Part shown: positions 1 to 5,720 of the stretch, one piece after another
Layout of the letters: every line of letters begins with the position of its first letter
Numbering within the stretch: the first letter of the stretch is position 1
Translations under genes and position numbers: made by a program
Assembly (NCBI GenBank): GCA_036478815.1
Contig: JAZGEP010000032.1
Coordinates: 1 to 5,882, forward strand
Source: DRLZ01 sp036478815
GTDB lineage: Bacteria; Pseudomonadota; Gammaproteobacteria; Methylococcales; DRLZ01
Length of the DNA stretch: 5,882 nucleotides
Reading direction: 5' to 3'
The notes under the pieces: model-generated
What the model was told of the DNA's origin: nothing
The model's input: only the letters and a program-made list of their open reading frames with translations
The model's database searches: none

Positions 1-159
1 CTGGAAATAAATAACCCACCCATATTGCAAAGAATTTTTGTTGGTCTTCGATCTTGTTGCGTAGAGCACATAGCAAGCTATGTAACCGAAGCAACAAGAT
101 CGAAGACGGACAAAAAGGCAAGTAAGGAGGGTGGGTTATTTTTTTCTAGTTGCCTTAAG
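1..159 (-). repeat. Family A intergenic palindromic element, copy 1
   Basis: This is a long imperfect inverted repeat without a credible ORF. The outer arms pair AAATAACCCACCC near the left edge with GGGTGGGTTATTT at about 130-143. A perfect 17-bp middle stem pairs GTCTTCGATCTTGTTGC (44-60) with its complement at about 94-110, and the apex ACATAGC-AA-GCTATGT forms a micro-hairpin. The right terminus TTGCCTT (150-156) matches the AAGGCAA terminus of the copy at 4654-4820, and the window edge cuts the left terminus. Read on the minus strand, it aligns along nearly its full length with that second copy. The right arm ends in a G-rich stretch followed by a T run (130-145), so it could terminate transcription rightwards; this is inference. 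No transposase is present, so it would be a non-autonomous element. Confidence 0.85.
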
Positions 160-191
160 TAATGATGGTAAAAAAGTCAGGAGATACAAGA

Positions 192-275
192 ATGACTGAT
201 AATAAAATTGAGCACAAGTGGCGAGTGAATTTTTTGTCCGCTACCAATGGCACGTACATTTCAATTCAAATATAA
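192..275 (+). CDS. Possible 27-residue small ORF upstream of the HAD gene
   Basis: A short reading frame starts at ATG 192 and stops at TAA 273-275. Its Shine-Dalgarno is strong: AGGAG at 179-183, 8 nt before the start. The peptide begins MTDNKIEHKWRV and ends SIQI. It is polar, with no signal peptide or membrane segment, and I do not recognise it. It starts 33 nt after the end of the family A element. It could be a real small protein, the surviving N-terminus of a gene interrupted or lost beside the repeat, or chance. The good ribosome binding site is the only positive evidence. The candidate promoter for the HAD gene lies just past its stop, so the two would be separate transcripts. Confidence 0.25.
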   Translation: MTDNKIEHKWRVNFLSATNGTYISIQI

Positions 276-288
276 ACCCTGCTATACT
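259..288 (+). promoter_or_regulatory. Candidate sigma-70 promoter for the HAD hydrolase gene
   Basis: The extended -10 TGC-TATACT (TATACT at 283-288) is the best match to a sigma-70 -10 box in this gap. An imperfect -35 (TTTCAA, 259-264) lies 18 nt upstream. A transcript starting near 295 would carry a leader of about 85 nt before the GTG at 379. The weak -35 with an extended -10 is a plausible combination. This is a prediction from sequence only. Confidence 0.45.
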
Positions 289-328
289 TCGCGCGGCTGC
301 AATTGCGCTACATTGGAGATGCGACAAA

Positions 329-379
329 ATGAATGTTTTGGCGATTAGTAATAACAATTCAAAACAAGGGAGTGAATAG
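329..379 (+). CDS. Possible 16-codon leader peptide overlapping the HAD start
   Basis: The frame runs ATG (329-331) to TAG (377-379) and encodes MNVLAISNNNSKQGSE. A GGAG at 315-318 lies 10 nt upstream, a slightly long but usable spacing. The last base of its TAG is the first base of the GTG start of the HAD gene (TAGTG), which is the classic layout for translational coupling. The HAD ribosome binding site (AGGGAG) lies inside its final codons. It has no run of a single amino acid of the kind seen in biosynthetic attenuators. It may be a regulatory upstream ORF or a chance frame. Confidence 0.3.
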   Translation: MNVLAISNNNSKQGSE

Positions 380-1035
380 TGAGTCTGGCAATATTTGATC
401 TTGACAATACATTGATTGCTGGTGACAGTGTCTATCTTTGGGGACAATTTCTGGTTGAACAAGGTATCGTTGATGGTGATGAATATGAGCAAGAAAATAC
501 ACGTTTTTTTCAGGATTATAAAAAAGGAAGGCTGGATATTACAGAATACTTGGCATTTGCCCTTAAGCCTTTAGCTGCGCATCCTGTCGAACAATTGCTT
601 GAATTGAGAAAACAATTTGTCGAGGAAAAAATAAAGCCGCTGATACTTCCAAAAGCACAGCGTCGTATTGATTGGCATCGCAACAATGACGATACATTGC
701 TGATTATTACTGCGACCAATCGTTTTGTCACTGAATTGACCGCGGAGCTTTACGGTGTTGAAAATTTATTGGCTACAAATCCTGAGTTTATCGATGGAAA
801 GTACACTGGAAAAGTAGAAGGAACACCTTGTTATCAGGGTGGAAAAATCATTAATCTCGACAAATGGTTGTCTGATGGGCGCGAATCTTTAATCAATGAT
901 ACTTGGTTTTACAGCGATTCCATGAATGATATTCCATTGTTACAACAGGTTGATTATGCAGTTGCCGTTGACGCCGATGAAGCACTGATCGAAAAAGCAC
1001 AGCAGGAAGGTTGGTTAATCACCAGTTTTCGTTAA
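379..1035 (+). CDS. HAD-IB family phosphatase (SerB-like hydrolase)
   Basis: This 218-residue cytoplasmic phosphatase belongs to the haloacid dehalogenase superfamily, subfamily IB. All catalytic motifs are visible. Motif I is DLDNT, with the nucleophile D7 and the acid/base D9. Motif II is the threonine-rich strand LLIITATNRF (about 107-116). The motif III lysine is probably K156 in QGGK. Motif IV is YSDSMND, with D180 and D184 for magnesium. Residues about 15-90 form the helical cap typical of this subfamily. Length and order match the family, so the gene is intact. The start is GTG 379, preceded by AGGGAG (367-372) at 6 nt; the protein must begin here because motif I follows at once. HAD-IB proteins act on small phosphomonoesters. 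From memory, a Pseudomonas relative has been linked to histidinol-phosphate phosphatase activity, but the substrate cannot be read from sequence. The gene appears monocistronic, bounded by a family A and a family B element. Confidence 0.9.
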   Translation: MSLAIFDLDNTLIAGDSVYLWGQFLVEQGIVDGDEYEQENTRFFQDYKKGRLDITEYLAFALKPLAAHPVEQLLELRKQFVEEKIKPLILPKAQRRIDWHRNNDDTLLIITATNRFVTELTAELYGVENLLATNPEFIDGKYTGKVEGTPCYQGGKIINLDKWLSDGRESLINDTWFYSDSMNDIPLLQQVDYAVAVDADEALIEKAQQEGWLITSFR

Positions 1036-1041
1036 ATGTGG

Positions 1042-1165
1042 GTCACTTGCTCAGATTGCCCCCTAGTTTGTCCAATCGCCGTCTGGAAAGTGCTCATTTA
1101 CACCTGTAAACTCCGCGCTTTCGCCTTGCTCTTGAACAAACTAGAGGGCAATCTGAGCAAGTGAC
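1042..1165 (+). repeat. Family B intergenic palindromic element, copy 1
   Basis: The termini are inverted repeats: GTCACTTGCTCAGATTGCC at the left pairs with GGCAATCTGAGCAAGTGAC at the right. The pairing continues with CTAGTTTGT/ACAAACTAG, so the arms form a near-perfect stem of about 30 bp. The interior of about 70 nt (TTTGTCCAATCGCC to TTGCTCTTGAACA) carries an apex hairpin TTTAC-ACCT-GTAAA. The copy at 3608-3729 is the same element inverted. It lies between the convergent HAD and tusA genes, 6 nt after the HAD stop and 14 nt from the tusA stop. It may serve as a terminator or 3'-end stabiliser in both directions, although there is no T run after the stem. No ORF. Confidence 0.88.
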
Positions 1166-1179
1166 AGATTACGTCCTAA

Positions 1180-1413
1180 CTATTTTTTCTGAATAAAAAA
1201 ATACTGAATATCATCCTCTGTATAGTACTGAATAATCAAATGACCGGTTTTTTCAGCAAACACGCCAATATCAAGATGTGCCGCTGGATCTGTTGCCCGT
1301 AACCGCACGATTTCTCCACTTTCGATAGTAACAAGTGTTTTTTTTAAACGCAGCAATGGCAACGGGCAATGTAGCCCAAGCGTATCAATATCGTGATCGT
1401 ACTGGGATGTCAT
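1180..1413 (-). CDS. tusA: TusA family sulfurtransferase (sulfur carrier protein)
   Basis: The protein has 77 residues, the usual TusA size. The diagnostic motif LGLHCPLPLLRLKK is present, with C16 of the CPxP motif as the persulfide-carrying cysteine. It is followed by the family pattern TDPAAHLDI (about 41-49) and TGHLIIQYY (about 56-64) before the C-terminal strand. Known TusA proteins take sulfur from the cysteine desulfurase IscS and pass it on for 2-thiouridine in tRNA or to other acceptors. In sulfur oxidisers they work with DsrE/rhodanese proteins. The paralogue type here is not certain. I chose ATG 1413; the frame extends to a TTG at 1476, but that adds 21 residues the family lacks. 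No strong Shine-Dalgarno is visible. It lies 76 nt downstream of the SLC13 transporter on the same strand, with no repeat between, so cotranscription is likely. Confidence 0.88.
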   Translation of the reverse strand: MTSQYDHDIDTLGLHCPLPLLRLKKTLVTIESGEIVRLRATDPAAHLDIGVFAEKTGHLIIQYYTEDDIQYFFIQKK

Positions 1414-1489
1414 AAAAATTGGTTTAAGTTTGAGAGTGCTAATTTTGGATAGACGTTGAAAAAAATGCAGGATCAAATAGATTGTTGTG

Positions 1490-3436
1490 TCAGAGTACCA
1501 GATTAATCATCGGAATTAATACAACAAGATAAATCAAAGTCATGAAACCACCAACTCTTAGATAGTCAGTGTTGCGGTATCCGGCTGGTCCCATAATCAA
1601 GGCATTGACTTGATGAGTTGGTAATAAAAACGAATTCGAGGTCGCCAATGCTACCGTTAACGCATAAATAGCGGGATCAGCGCCAGTCTGTACAGCCAGA
1701 CTCATTGCTATTGGAACCAGTAGCACGACAGCACCTACATTTGACATTACCAGGGTAAATACAGTTCCAAGGATGGCAAGCATGGTTTGCACTTGCCAGC
1801 CCGAAGCGCCATGCAACAAACTTAACATATGACTGGCTATCCAGGCTGCTGTTCCGGTTTTCTCGACTGCGGCACCTAAAGGAATCAGCGCAGCCAGCAG
1901 AAAAATTGTGCGCCAGCTGACTGACTTGTAAGCTTCGTCAATGGTGATCACTTTACATAATACCATCGCCACAGCGCCAACCAATAAAGCCAGTGCAATT
2001 TTTACACTGGTAGTGACAGTTAATAGTAAGGCAAGCAGAAAACAGGCAATTGCCAGTGGTAACTTCTCTGGTCTCAAGATTTGCTTGGGAAAATCACTGG
2101 CGATTACAAATGCAGGATCTTTTTCCATTTCTGCAATATCTTTCCAGCGCCCGTAAACAATTAATGTATCTCCACCTTGAATTTTAAGTGCGCGCAAATT
2201 ATTTTGGTAGGTCTTGCCACTGCGATAAACGCCAAGCAAGTTGGTTCGGTAATGACGGCGCAGACGAAACTCACCGACATCGCCATTAATTAAGCGCGAT
2301 CCAGGCGGAATCACTACTTCAGCGATACCTGCATAGTCTGATTTAGGCTCAAAAATCGATAACGGAACTTCGGTAATCTCCAACGCATGGTGTTGGGCAA
2401 ACTGTTCAATTTCGTCACGATGTCCAAGCAGCCAGAGCTGGGAACCTGCCCAAACAATATCATCACGGTTTGGTGCAAGCCGCAGCTCTTTTCCTGAGTT
2501 TAAACTAATGATTTGTGGTGCATGCTCACTATCTTCCAGCTCACGTACACTTTTACCCGCAATAGAACTGTCTTGCTCAATATTAATCTGAAATACAACG
2601 CCTTGAATGCCATAGACTTTTTCAAGATACTCTGTGGTTGTTGCGGCTCGACGCATCGGGTTATCTAACACCGGAAGCAGATGGCGTCCGGCAACTGCAA
2701 AAAACACAATACCACTCGACAATAACGCAAGACCAATGGGTGTGACATCAAATAAACCAAACGGCTGAACCGAATAATCTCCGTCAACAACTGCGCTTTG
2801 CATCAAATCGTTGAGCATAATTAACGAGCTGCAACCAATCATCGATAGTGTGCCGCCGAGGATGGCGCAAAATCCTAACGGCATCATCAATCTGGATAAA
2901 GCAATTCCGGTTCGATCTGAAATACGACTCACAACCGGTAAAAATAAGGCTGTTGCACCAACATTTTGCATAAAACCGGAAATCATTCCAATCAAACTGG
3001 TCAGGCGTATCATTACTCGAGATTCGCTGTTTTGACCAGTTTTTAACATCAAATCGGCGACTGTAGCCATTAAGCCGGCTTTTTCCAGTCCTGCACCAAT
3101 AATCATAATTGCAATCATCGCGATTACCGCATTACTGGAAAACCCATCCAACACGGCATCAGCTGATAGCAAGGGATCAACACCGGGAAGTTCTCCGGCA
3201 AAGCCTATTAATAGCAGGATGATTAATGCGGCAACATCAATACGTACCCACTCGCTTACAAACAACACCACAGCCAGACACAGCAAAGCTAGCGTTATCA
3301 GCATTTCAACGCTTAAACCAAAAATATCAATCATAGGCAGAATAGGGGGCAGAAAGTAGTGAATGGATAGCAAAATGAGGCTGACAAAAAACGCAGCATC
3401 AACGATACTTTTGTAATAAAGCTTAGGAACGTGCAC
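1490..3436 (-). CDS. SLC13/DASS-type anion transporter with two RCK_C (TrkA_C) domains
   Basis: This inner-membrane carrier of the divalent anion:sodium symporter superfamily has 648 residues in the longest frame. An N-terminal membrane half (about 45-250) holds QNVGAT (157-162, first helix-hairpin site) and GGTLSMIG (194-201). Two soluble RCK_C domains follow (about 275-350 and 365-435), then a C-terminal membrane half (about 458-648) with SNVGAV (565-570) and SNSFLLPTHQVN (600-611), equivalent to the second substrate/sodium site. RCK_C domains usually sense ligands and gate transport. The family moves sulfate, dicarboxylates and similar anions; the tusA neighbour hints at a sulfur oxyanion, but that is inference. 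The start is uncertain. GTG 3436 lies inside a family C repeat and has no clear Shine-Dalgarno. ATG 3334 (614 aa) or ATG 3304 (604 aa) fit usual family lengths better, though residues 14-33 look like a genuine extra hydrophobic helix. Confidence 0.9.
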   Translation of the reverse strand: MHVPKLYYKSIVDAAFFVSLILLSIHYFLPPILPMIDIFGLSVEMLITLALLCLAVVLFVSEWVRIDVAALIILLLIGFAGELPGVDPLLSADAVLDGFSSNAVIAMIAIMIIGAGLEKAGLMATVADLMLKTGQNSESRVMIRLTSLIGMISGFMQNVGATALFLPVVSRISDRTGIALSRLMMPLGFCAILGGTLSMIGCSSLIMLNDLMQSAVVDGDYSVQPFGLFDVTPIGLALLSSGIVFFAVAGRHLLPVLDNPMRRAATTTEYLEKVYGIQGVVFQINIEQDSSIAGKSVRELEDSEHAPQIISLNSGKELRLAPNRDDIVWAGSQLWLLGHRDEIEQFAQHHALEITEVPLSIFEPKSDYAGIAEVVIPPGSRLINGDVGEFRLRRHYRTNLLGVYRSGKTYQNNLRALKIQGGDTLIVYGRWKDIAEMEKDPAFVIASDFPKQILRPEKLPLAIACFLLALLLTVTTSVKIALALLVGAVAMVLCKVITIDEAYKSVSWRTIFLLAALIPLGAAVEKTGTAAWIASHMLSLLHGASGWQVQTMLAILGTVFTLVMSNVGAVVLLVPIAMSLAVQTGADPAIYALTVALATSNSFLLPTHQVNALIMGPAGYRNTDYLRVGGFMTLIYLVVLIPMINLVL

Positions 3437-3586
3437 GGAATAACTTGAACAATTATGGCGCAGGATTTATGTTTCTGACTAAGCGATCTCAAGAGGCGCA
3501 TAGTTGTTCTACGCAACGATTGAGATCGTATAGTCAGGAGCAAAAAGACAAGCCAGAATGTTCAAGTTATTTCGTGCACGTTCCTT
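3425..3586 (+). repeat. Family C intergenic palindromic element, copy 1
   Basis: The terminal inverted repeats are AGGAACGTGCACG at the left and CGTGCACGTTCCT at the right, followed inward by GAATAACTTGAAC paired with GTTCAAGTTATTTC. The middle stem pairs CTGACTA with TAGTCAG and CGATCTCAA with TTGAGATCG, separated by a 2x2 mismatch, with a small apex around GCGCATAG. The second copy is 5721-5880, in the same orientation. The left terminus overlaps the first codons of the longest frame of the SLC13 gene. On the minus strand a weak promoter-like pair (TAGTCA, 18 nt, CATAAT) inside the element points at that gene; I give that little weight. No protein-coding capacity. Confidence 0.87.
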
Positions 3587-3607
3587 ACTAACTATGCAGC
3601 GTAATTC

Positions 3608-3729
3608 GTAACTCCTCAGATTGCCCTCTATTGTGTTCAAGAGCAAGGCGAAAGCGCGGAGTTTATAGGTATCAATGAGCACTTTCCAGACAGCGATTGG
3701 ACAAAATAGAGGGTAAGCTGAGTGGTTAC
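3608..3729 (-). repeat. Family B intergenic palindromic element, copy 2
   Basis: This is an inverted copy of the element at 1042-1165. On the minus strand it reads GTAACCACTCAGC, then the arm CCCTCTATTTTGT, and the core TCCAATCGCTGTCTGGAAAG through TTGCTCTTGAAC. It closes with ACAATAGAGGG and CTGAGGAGTTAC. The core differs from copy 1 at only a few positions. Several arm changes are matched on the other side of the stem, such as GTCAC/GTGAC becoming GTAAC/GTTAC. It begins 5 nt after the stop codon of the DUF4412-like gene, in that gene's reading direction. It is separated from the family C element by only 21 nt (3587-3607), which hold nothing recognisable. Confidence 0.88.
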
Positions 3730-3734
3730 TAAGT

Positions 3735-4565
3735 TTATTGTTGACCAATCCCACTCATCAGATTCATAAGGCTTTTTTTCTGAAAACCTTCAGGAATTGT
3801 GAATAGAGTATTGGCAATACTGTCGTGACTGATTGTGGTAATGTGACCAGAGGCTCCATCGCTTGAATCCATTGCCAGCGGAATGCCTTGCATTTGCTCT
3901 AGTGCTGCAGTGATACTTGCTGGATTGACCTGAATCTGTTCTTTATCAACCAAATCAATTAGATGAGTAAATTGTCCAGCAAATTGCCAGAGTTTTTTCA
4001 GGGACTGCATTTCTTTGTCGGAAATACCTGCTGCCTGAGATGAAGCAATGCACAGTTGTTGAGTTGATTGTTGGTTCTCCTGTATTTCTGCCAAATCACA
4101 GTTGATACCAGCAACAGTTTTGGTTTTGCCGGTTTTTTGAATCGAGACATTTGTACTTGTTGGATTTGTTTTATTTGACATCATCTCTGGCATCATCGCT
4201 TTAAACTGTTGTTTTTGTTCTTCACTCATGCCAGCCATTGCTTTTTCCATTTGCTCATTCAACATAGTCATGGCTGAATTTAATTGCTCGCCCATTTGAC
4301 TCGCAAACGCACGGTCGATTTCATAATAACTTTTATTGCGGTGATCGATAGCAATCACCACATCTCGAGCACTATCATAAAATCCATTGGTGACTCCGTT
4401 TGCATCTTGTAGCGCCAGCATACCGTCTTTAAGAAGGATTGTGGCTGATTGAGGCGTTGATTGTGTTGATGTTGAATAGCTTGATATTAACTGCGTATCT
4501 GCAAACACAGACGACAAACAAGTCAGGCTTAAAATCAATCCCGTTAAACACTGTTTGTTGATCAT
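3735..4565 (-). CDS. Secreted DUF4412-like hypothetical protein
   Basis: This 276-residue protein has a clear Sec signal peptide (MINK, hydrophobic core LTGLILSLTCLSSV, predicted cleavage after VFA at residue 22), so it is probably periplasmic. Residues about 24-90 look like a beta-rich domain (ATILLKDGMLALQD, VVIAIDHRNKSYYEID). Residues 91-129 are an amphipathic helical stretch with ten methionines and many glutamines (MEKAMAGMSEEQKQQFKAMM). Residues 150-175 hold two cysteines (AGINCDLAEI and QQLCIAS, C156 and C172) that could form a disulfide. The overall pattern resembles DUF4412 proteins, whose function is unknown to me. ATG 4565 is well supported by GGAG (4575-4578) at 9 nt. It diverges from yebC and has family B and A repeats at its two ends, so it is probably transcribed alone. 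Confidence 0.8.
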   Translation of the reverse strand: MINKQCLTGLILSLTCLSSVFADTQLISSYSTSTQSTPQSATILLKDGMLALQDANGVTNGFYDSARDVVIAIDHRNKSYYEIDRAFASQMGEQLNSAMTMLNEQMEKAMAGMSEEQKQQFKAMMPEMMSNKTNPTSTNVSIQKTGKTKTVAGINCDLAEIQENQQSTQQLCIASSQAAGISDKEMQSLKKLWQFAGQFTHLIDLVDKEQIQVNPASITAALEQMQGIPLAMDSSDGASGHITTISHDSIANTLFTIPEGFQKKSLMNLMSGIGQQ

Positions 4566-4574
4566 TCAGTTGTT

Positions 4575-4578
4575 CTCC
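4575..4578 (-). promoter_or_regulatory. Ribosome binding site of the DUF4412-like gene
   Basis: GGAG on the minus strand, followed by AA, lies 9 nt before ATG 4565. Together with the signal peptide starting right at that Met, it fixes the start codon. I see no convincing -35/-10 pair in the 88 nt between this gene and the family A element. Confidence 0.6.
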
Positions 4579-4653
4579 ATTATTAGGTTAAACACATGAC
4601 TTTCCATTCGGAAATAAGTTCGACATGTTAAACTAGCTATTTTACATCAGGAA

Positions 4654-4820
4654 CTAAGGCAACTGGAAACAAATAACCCACCCACCTTACTTGTCTTTTT
4701 GTCCGTCTTCGATCTTGTTGTTTCAGTTATATAGCTTGCTATGCGCCTTACACAACAAGATCGATGACAAACAAAAATTCTTCGCAAAATGGGTGGGTTA
4801 TTTATTTCCAGTTGCCTGAG
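4654..4820 (+). repeat. Family A intergenic palindromic element, copy 2
   Basis: This is the complete copy of the element cut by the window start, in opposite orientation. The termini are CTAAGGCAACTGGAAA at the left and TTTCCAGTTGCCTGAG at the right. The arms pair AAATAACCCACCC with GGGTGGGTTATTT. The middle stem pairs CGATCTTGTTG with CAACAAGATCG, and the apex is TATAGC-TT-GCTATG. The inner segments ACTTGTCTTTTTGTCCGTC and GACAAACAAAAATTC recur in altered form in the family C elements. It lies between the divergent DUF4412-like and yebC genes, leaving 88 and 144 nt for their promoters. No ORF and no transposase. Confidence 0.9.
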
Positions 4821-4901
4821 GTGATTGGGAAATTGATTTAAATTGTCATTTTTTATTTTCGGTAGAAGTTGCTAACAAAAGACGTGTAATCACTATCAAT
4901 T

Positions 4902-4930
4902 TTGCACGATTCACACTATCACTGTTATTC
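4902..4930 (+). promoter_or_regulatory. Weak candidate promoter for yebC
   Basis: TTGCAC (4902-4907) resembles a -35 box and is followed after 17 nt by TTATTC (4925-4930), a poor -10. It sits in the 144-nt non-repeat segment between the family A element and yebC, where the promoter must lie if yebC is not read from further upstream. A second AT-rich possibility begins at TTGATT near 4834. Confidence 0.25.
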
Positions 4931-4953
4931 CCTTTACAAGTTAATTTAGATAC

Positions 4954-4958
4954 AGGAA
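4954..4958 (+). promoter_or_regulatory. Ribosome binding site of yebC
   Basis: AGGAA lies 6 nt before ATG 4965 and supports the start at the conserved MAGHSKW. Confidence 0.65.
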
Positions 4959-4964
4959 ATCATC

Positions 4965-5711
4965 ATGGCAGGTCATAGTAAATGGGCTAATATTCGCTTT
5001 CGTAAAGGCGCACAAGATGCCAAGCGCGGCAAACTGTTTACCAAGCTTATTAGAGAGATCAGTGTGGCAGCAAGATCTGGTGGCGGAGACCCGGACAATA
5101 ATCCTCGCTTACGAGCCGCAATCGATAAGGGTCTGACCAATAATATGAAGCGTGACACCATTGACAACACGGTTAAAAAAGCAACCGGTGCAGTTGAAGG
5201 TGTTAATTATGAAGAAGTTCGCTATGAAGGTTATGGGCCAGGAGGCATCGCTGTGTTAGTCGATTGCCTGACTGATAATCGTAACCGAACGGTTGCAGAA
5301 GTACGTCACAGCTTTTCCAAAGCTGGCGGTAATCTTGGCACAGATGGTTCGGTTGCCTATATGTTTAGCAACGTTGGATTGCTAAATTATCCTGTTGGTG
5401 TGAATGAAGAGCAATTAATGGAAGTGGCATTAGATGCTGGTGCCGAAGATATTATCATGAGTGATGATGGCTCGGCTGAAGTCATCACTGCGTTTGCTGA
5501 TTTTGAGAGTGTAAAGCAAGCGATGATAGAGGCTGAACTTGAACCCGAATCAGCATCCACGACCATGCGAGCCAGTAACAACACAGAATTGAATGCAAAA
5601 GATGCAGAAAAAATGATTCGCTTGCTGGAAAATCTGGAAGATCTGGATGATGTTCAAGAAGTATATTCCAATGCCGATATCAGCGAAGAAATACTGGTGT
5701 CGATTGCTTAA
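4965..5711 (+). CDS. yebC: YebC/PmpR/TACO1 family protein (DUF28)
   Basis: This full-length 248-residue member of the YebC family has all its hallmarks. The N-terminus MAGHSKWANI is followed by RKGAQDAKRGKLFTKLIREI (14-33), the helical domain I. GYGPGG (89-94) and TDNRNRTVAEVRHSF (103-117) mark the central domain, and DDVQEVYSNADI (228-239) lies near the end. YebC proteins were long called transcriptional regulators. More recent work on YebC and mitochondrial TACO1 points to a ribosome-associated role in relieving stalls, notably at proline-rich stretches; that is family knowledge, not visible here. In gammaproteobacteria yebC commonly precedes ruvC in the Holliday-junction resolution cluster, so ruvC would be expected just past the window. 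Here a family C palindrome starts about 10 nt after the stop, so an operon with anything downstream would carry this hairpin in the mRNA. Confidence 0.97.
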   Translation: MAGHSKWANIRFRKGAQDAKRGKLFTKLIREISVAARSGGGDPDNNPRLRAAIDKGLTNNMKRDTIDNTVKKATGAVEGVNYEEVRYEGYGPGGIAVLVDCLTDNRNRTVAEVRHSFSKAGGNLGTDGSVAYMFSNVGLLNYPVGVNEEQLMEVALDAGAEDIIMSDDGSAEVITAFADFESVKQAMIEAELEPESASTTMRASNNTELNAKDAEKMIRLLENLEDLDDVQEVYSNADISEEILVSIA

Positions 5712-5720
5712 TTTCCAGTT

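Noticed and set aside
241..492. Minus-strand open frame of 83 codons
   Set aside because: It runs antisense across the HAD promoter, leader and catalytic motif I codons; no ribosome binding site of note and no recognisable domain.
1414..1476. N-terminal extension of TusA to the TTG at 1476
   Set aside because: It would add 21 residues not found in the family; ATG 1413 gives the normal 77-residue length.
3331..3543. Minus-strand open frame of 70 codons
   Set aside because: It overlaps the family C repeat and the SLC13 N-terminal region in another frame and resembles no protein I know.
3560..3580. GTTCAAGT in the family C arms resembles a tRNA T-loop
   Set aside because: No acceptor stem, anticodon arm or CCA-side pairing fits around it; the pairing is explained by the palindrome.
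3509..3754. Minus-strand open frame of 81 codons
   Set aside because: It reads straight through the family B and part of the family C palindrome and overlaps the end of the DUF4412-like gene. Composition and position show it is repeat DNA.
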